Source: CAWJHE01 sp964614855 (GTDB lineage Bacteria; Chloroflexota; Anaerolineae; Anaerolineales; UBA4823). Taken from it: 5,597 bases of DNA. The notes under the pieces are model-generated. The model searched no databases, was not told where the DNA came from, and saw nothing but the letters and a program-made list of their open reading frames with translations. Shown one piece after another: positions 5,363 through 5,597 of the stretch. The stretch's first letter is position 1; each line of letters opens with the position of its first letter. The stretch is from contig CAZTMX010000192.1 of assembly GCA_964614855.1 (NCBI GenBank), positions 1-5,597 of the forward strand, read 5' to 3'. A program made the translations under genes and the position numbers.

Positions 5363-5597
5363 GCAGCGGTGTTCTTCTCACAAAACCTTAATTGACCTGG
5401 AAATGCGCGCCTATTGACCCGCTTTTCATTTGCGGTTATCCTTAAACACGTTCTTGAGTGCTATTGGTTTAGATTTTTTGAGCACCATGGATGAGCAATA
5501 TGGTTGAGCACCATGGAGAGCAACATGGTTGAGCAACATGGTTGAGCAGGATATATTGCAGCATTGTTGAACGGGTTGTCGATAACCTTTTAGATCA
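5363..5597. other. Gene-free stretch upstream of the MFS promoter
   Basis: No credible coding region is seen on either strand. Besides the 13-bp array it contains two copies of ATTGACC 22 bp apart (5391-5397 and 5413-5419), a small dyad CCGC-N9-GCGG (5419-5435), and a TTGAGTGCT (5454-5462) that repeats the same 9-mer at 5349-5357 by the MFS -35. A rightward gene beyond the window could use this region for its promoter, but no convincing plus-strand -35/-10 pair was found. Confidence 0.5.
5478..5541. repeat. Tandem array of five 13-bp units, consensus TTGAGCAMCATGG
   Basis: Units: TTGAGCACCATGG (5478-5490), ATGAGCAATATGG (5491-5503), TTGAGCACCATGG (5504-5516), AGAGCAACATGG (5517-5528, one base short) and TTGAGCAACATGG (5529-5541). 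A sixth, decayed unit starts at 5542 (TTGAGCAGGATAT). Unit junctions can form short CAAC-ATG-GTTG dyads. The plus-strand frames are soon closed by stops, so this is not a peptide repeat on that strand. It lies in intergenic DNA about 115 bp upstream of the MFS promoter. It may be an iterated protein-binding site or a slippage-generated minisatellite; the sequence alone does not decide. Confidence 0.85.

Noticed and set aside
5478..5541. CRISPR array
   Set aside because: Units are 13 bp and contiguous, without spacers; no cas genes are present.
5469..5564. 31-codon minus-strand open frame through the 13-bp array (Cys-containing peptide)
   Set aside because: No Shine-Dalgarno before its ATG, and its length is easily reached by chance in a repeat without stops in that frame.

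Overview
The window reads like a chromosomal segment of a Chloroflexota bacterium, most likely an Anaerolineae-type member. This is an inference from style: a lipoprotein with a long Tyr-Pro/Ala-rich stalk followed by a Thr-Pro linker, a construction common in that group, and mixed ATG/TTG starts with AGGAG-type ribosome binding sites. No rRNA, tRNA, CRISPR array or insertion sequence was seen.

Layout, left to right. Positions 1-57 hold the last 18 codons of an upstream gene, possibly a C-terminal processing (S41) protease. Almost abutting it is a secreted lipoprotein gene (70-1374): lipobox, about 19 Tyr-Pro dipeptides, a T/P-rich linker and a C-terminal thioredoxin fold whose WCxxC active site has become WSGAS. 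A 137-bp AT-rich gap follows (1375-1511). It carries a perfect 16-bp AT palindrome, an extended -10 promoter, a hairpin followed by six T and a cop-box-like ACATGTGT. After it come copZ (1512-1715, 67 aa copper chaperone) and copA (1725-4148, 807 aa Cu+-exporting P1B-type ATPase), 9 bp apart and very probably one operon. On the opposite strand and convergent, an MFS efflux transporter (4125-5300, TTG start) overlaps the 3' end of copA by 24 bp. Its promoter (TTGACA-17-TAAAAT) and ribosome binding site are clear just upstream. The last roughly 300 bp (5301-5597) contain no credible gene but do contain a tandem array of 13-bp units (5478-5541).

Working together: CopZ would hand cytosolic Cu(I) to CopA, which expels it across the membrane using ATP. 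The MFS protein is a separate proton-coupled drug-type exporter with its own promoter, and nothing in the sequence ties it to copper. The lipoprotein would sit outside the cytoplasmic membrane and appears redox-dead.

I do not see a clearly new multi-gene system here. The points most worth a second look are the cysteine-less thioredoxin lipoprotein, the leader in front of copZA, the second metal-binding domain of CopA with Asp in place of both Cys, and the 13-bp array.
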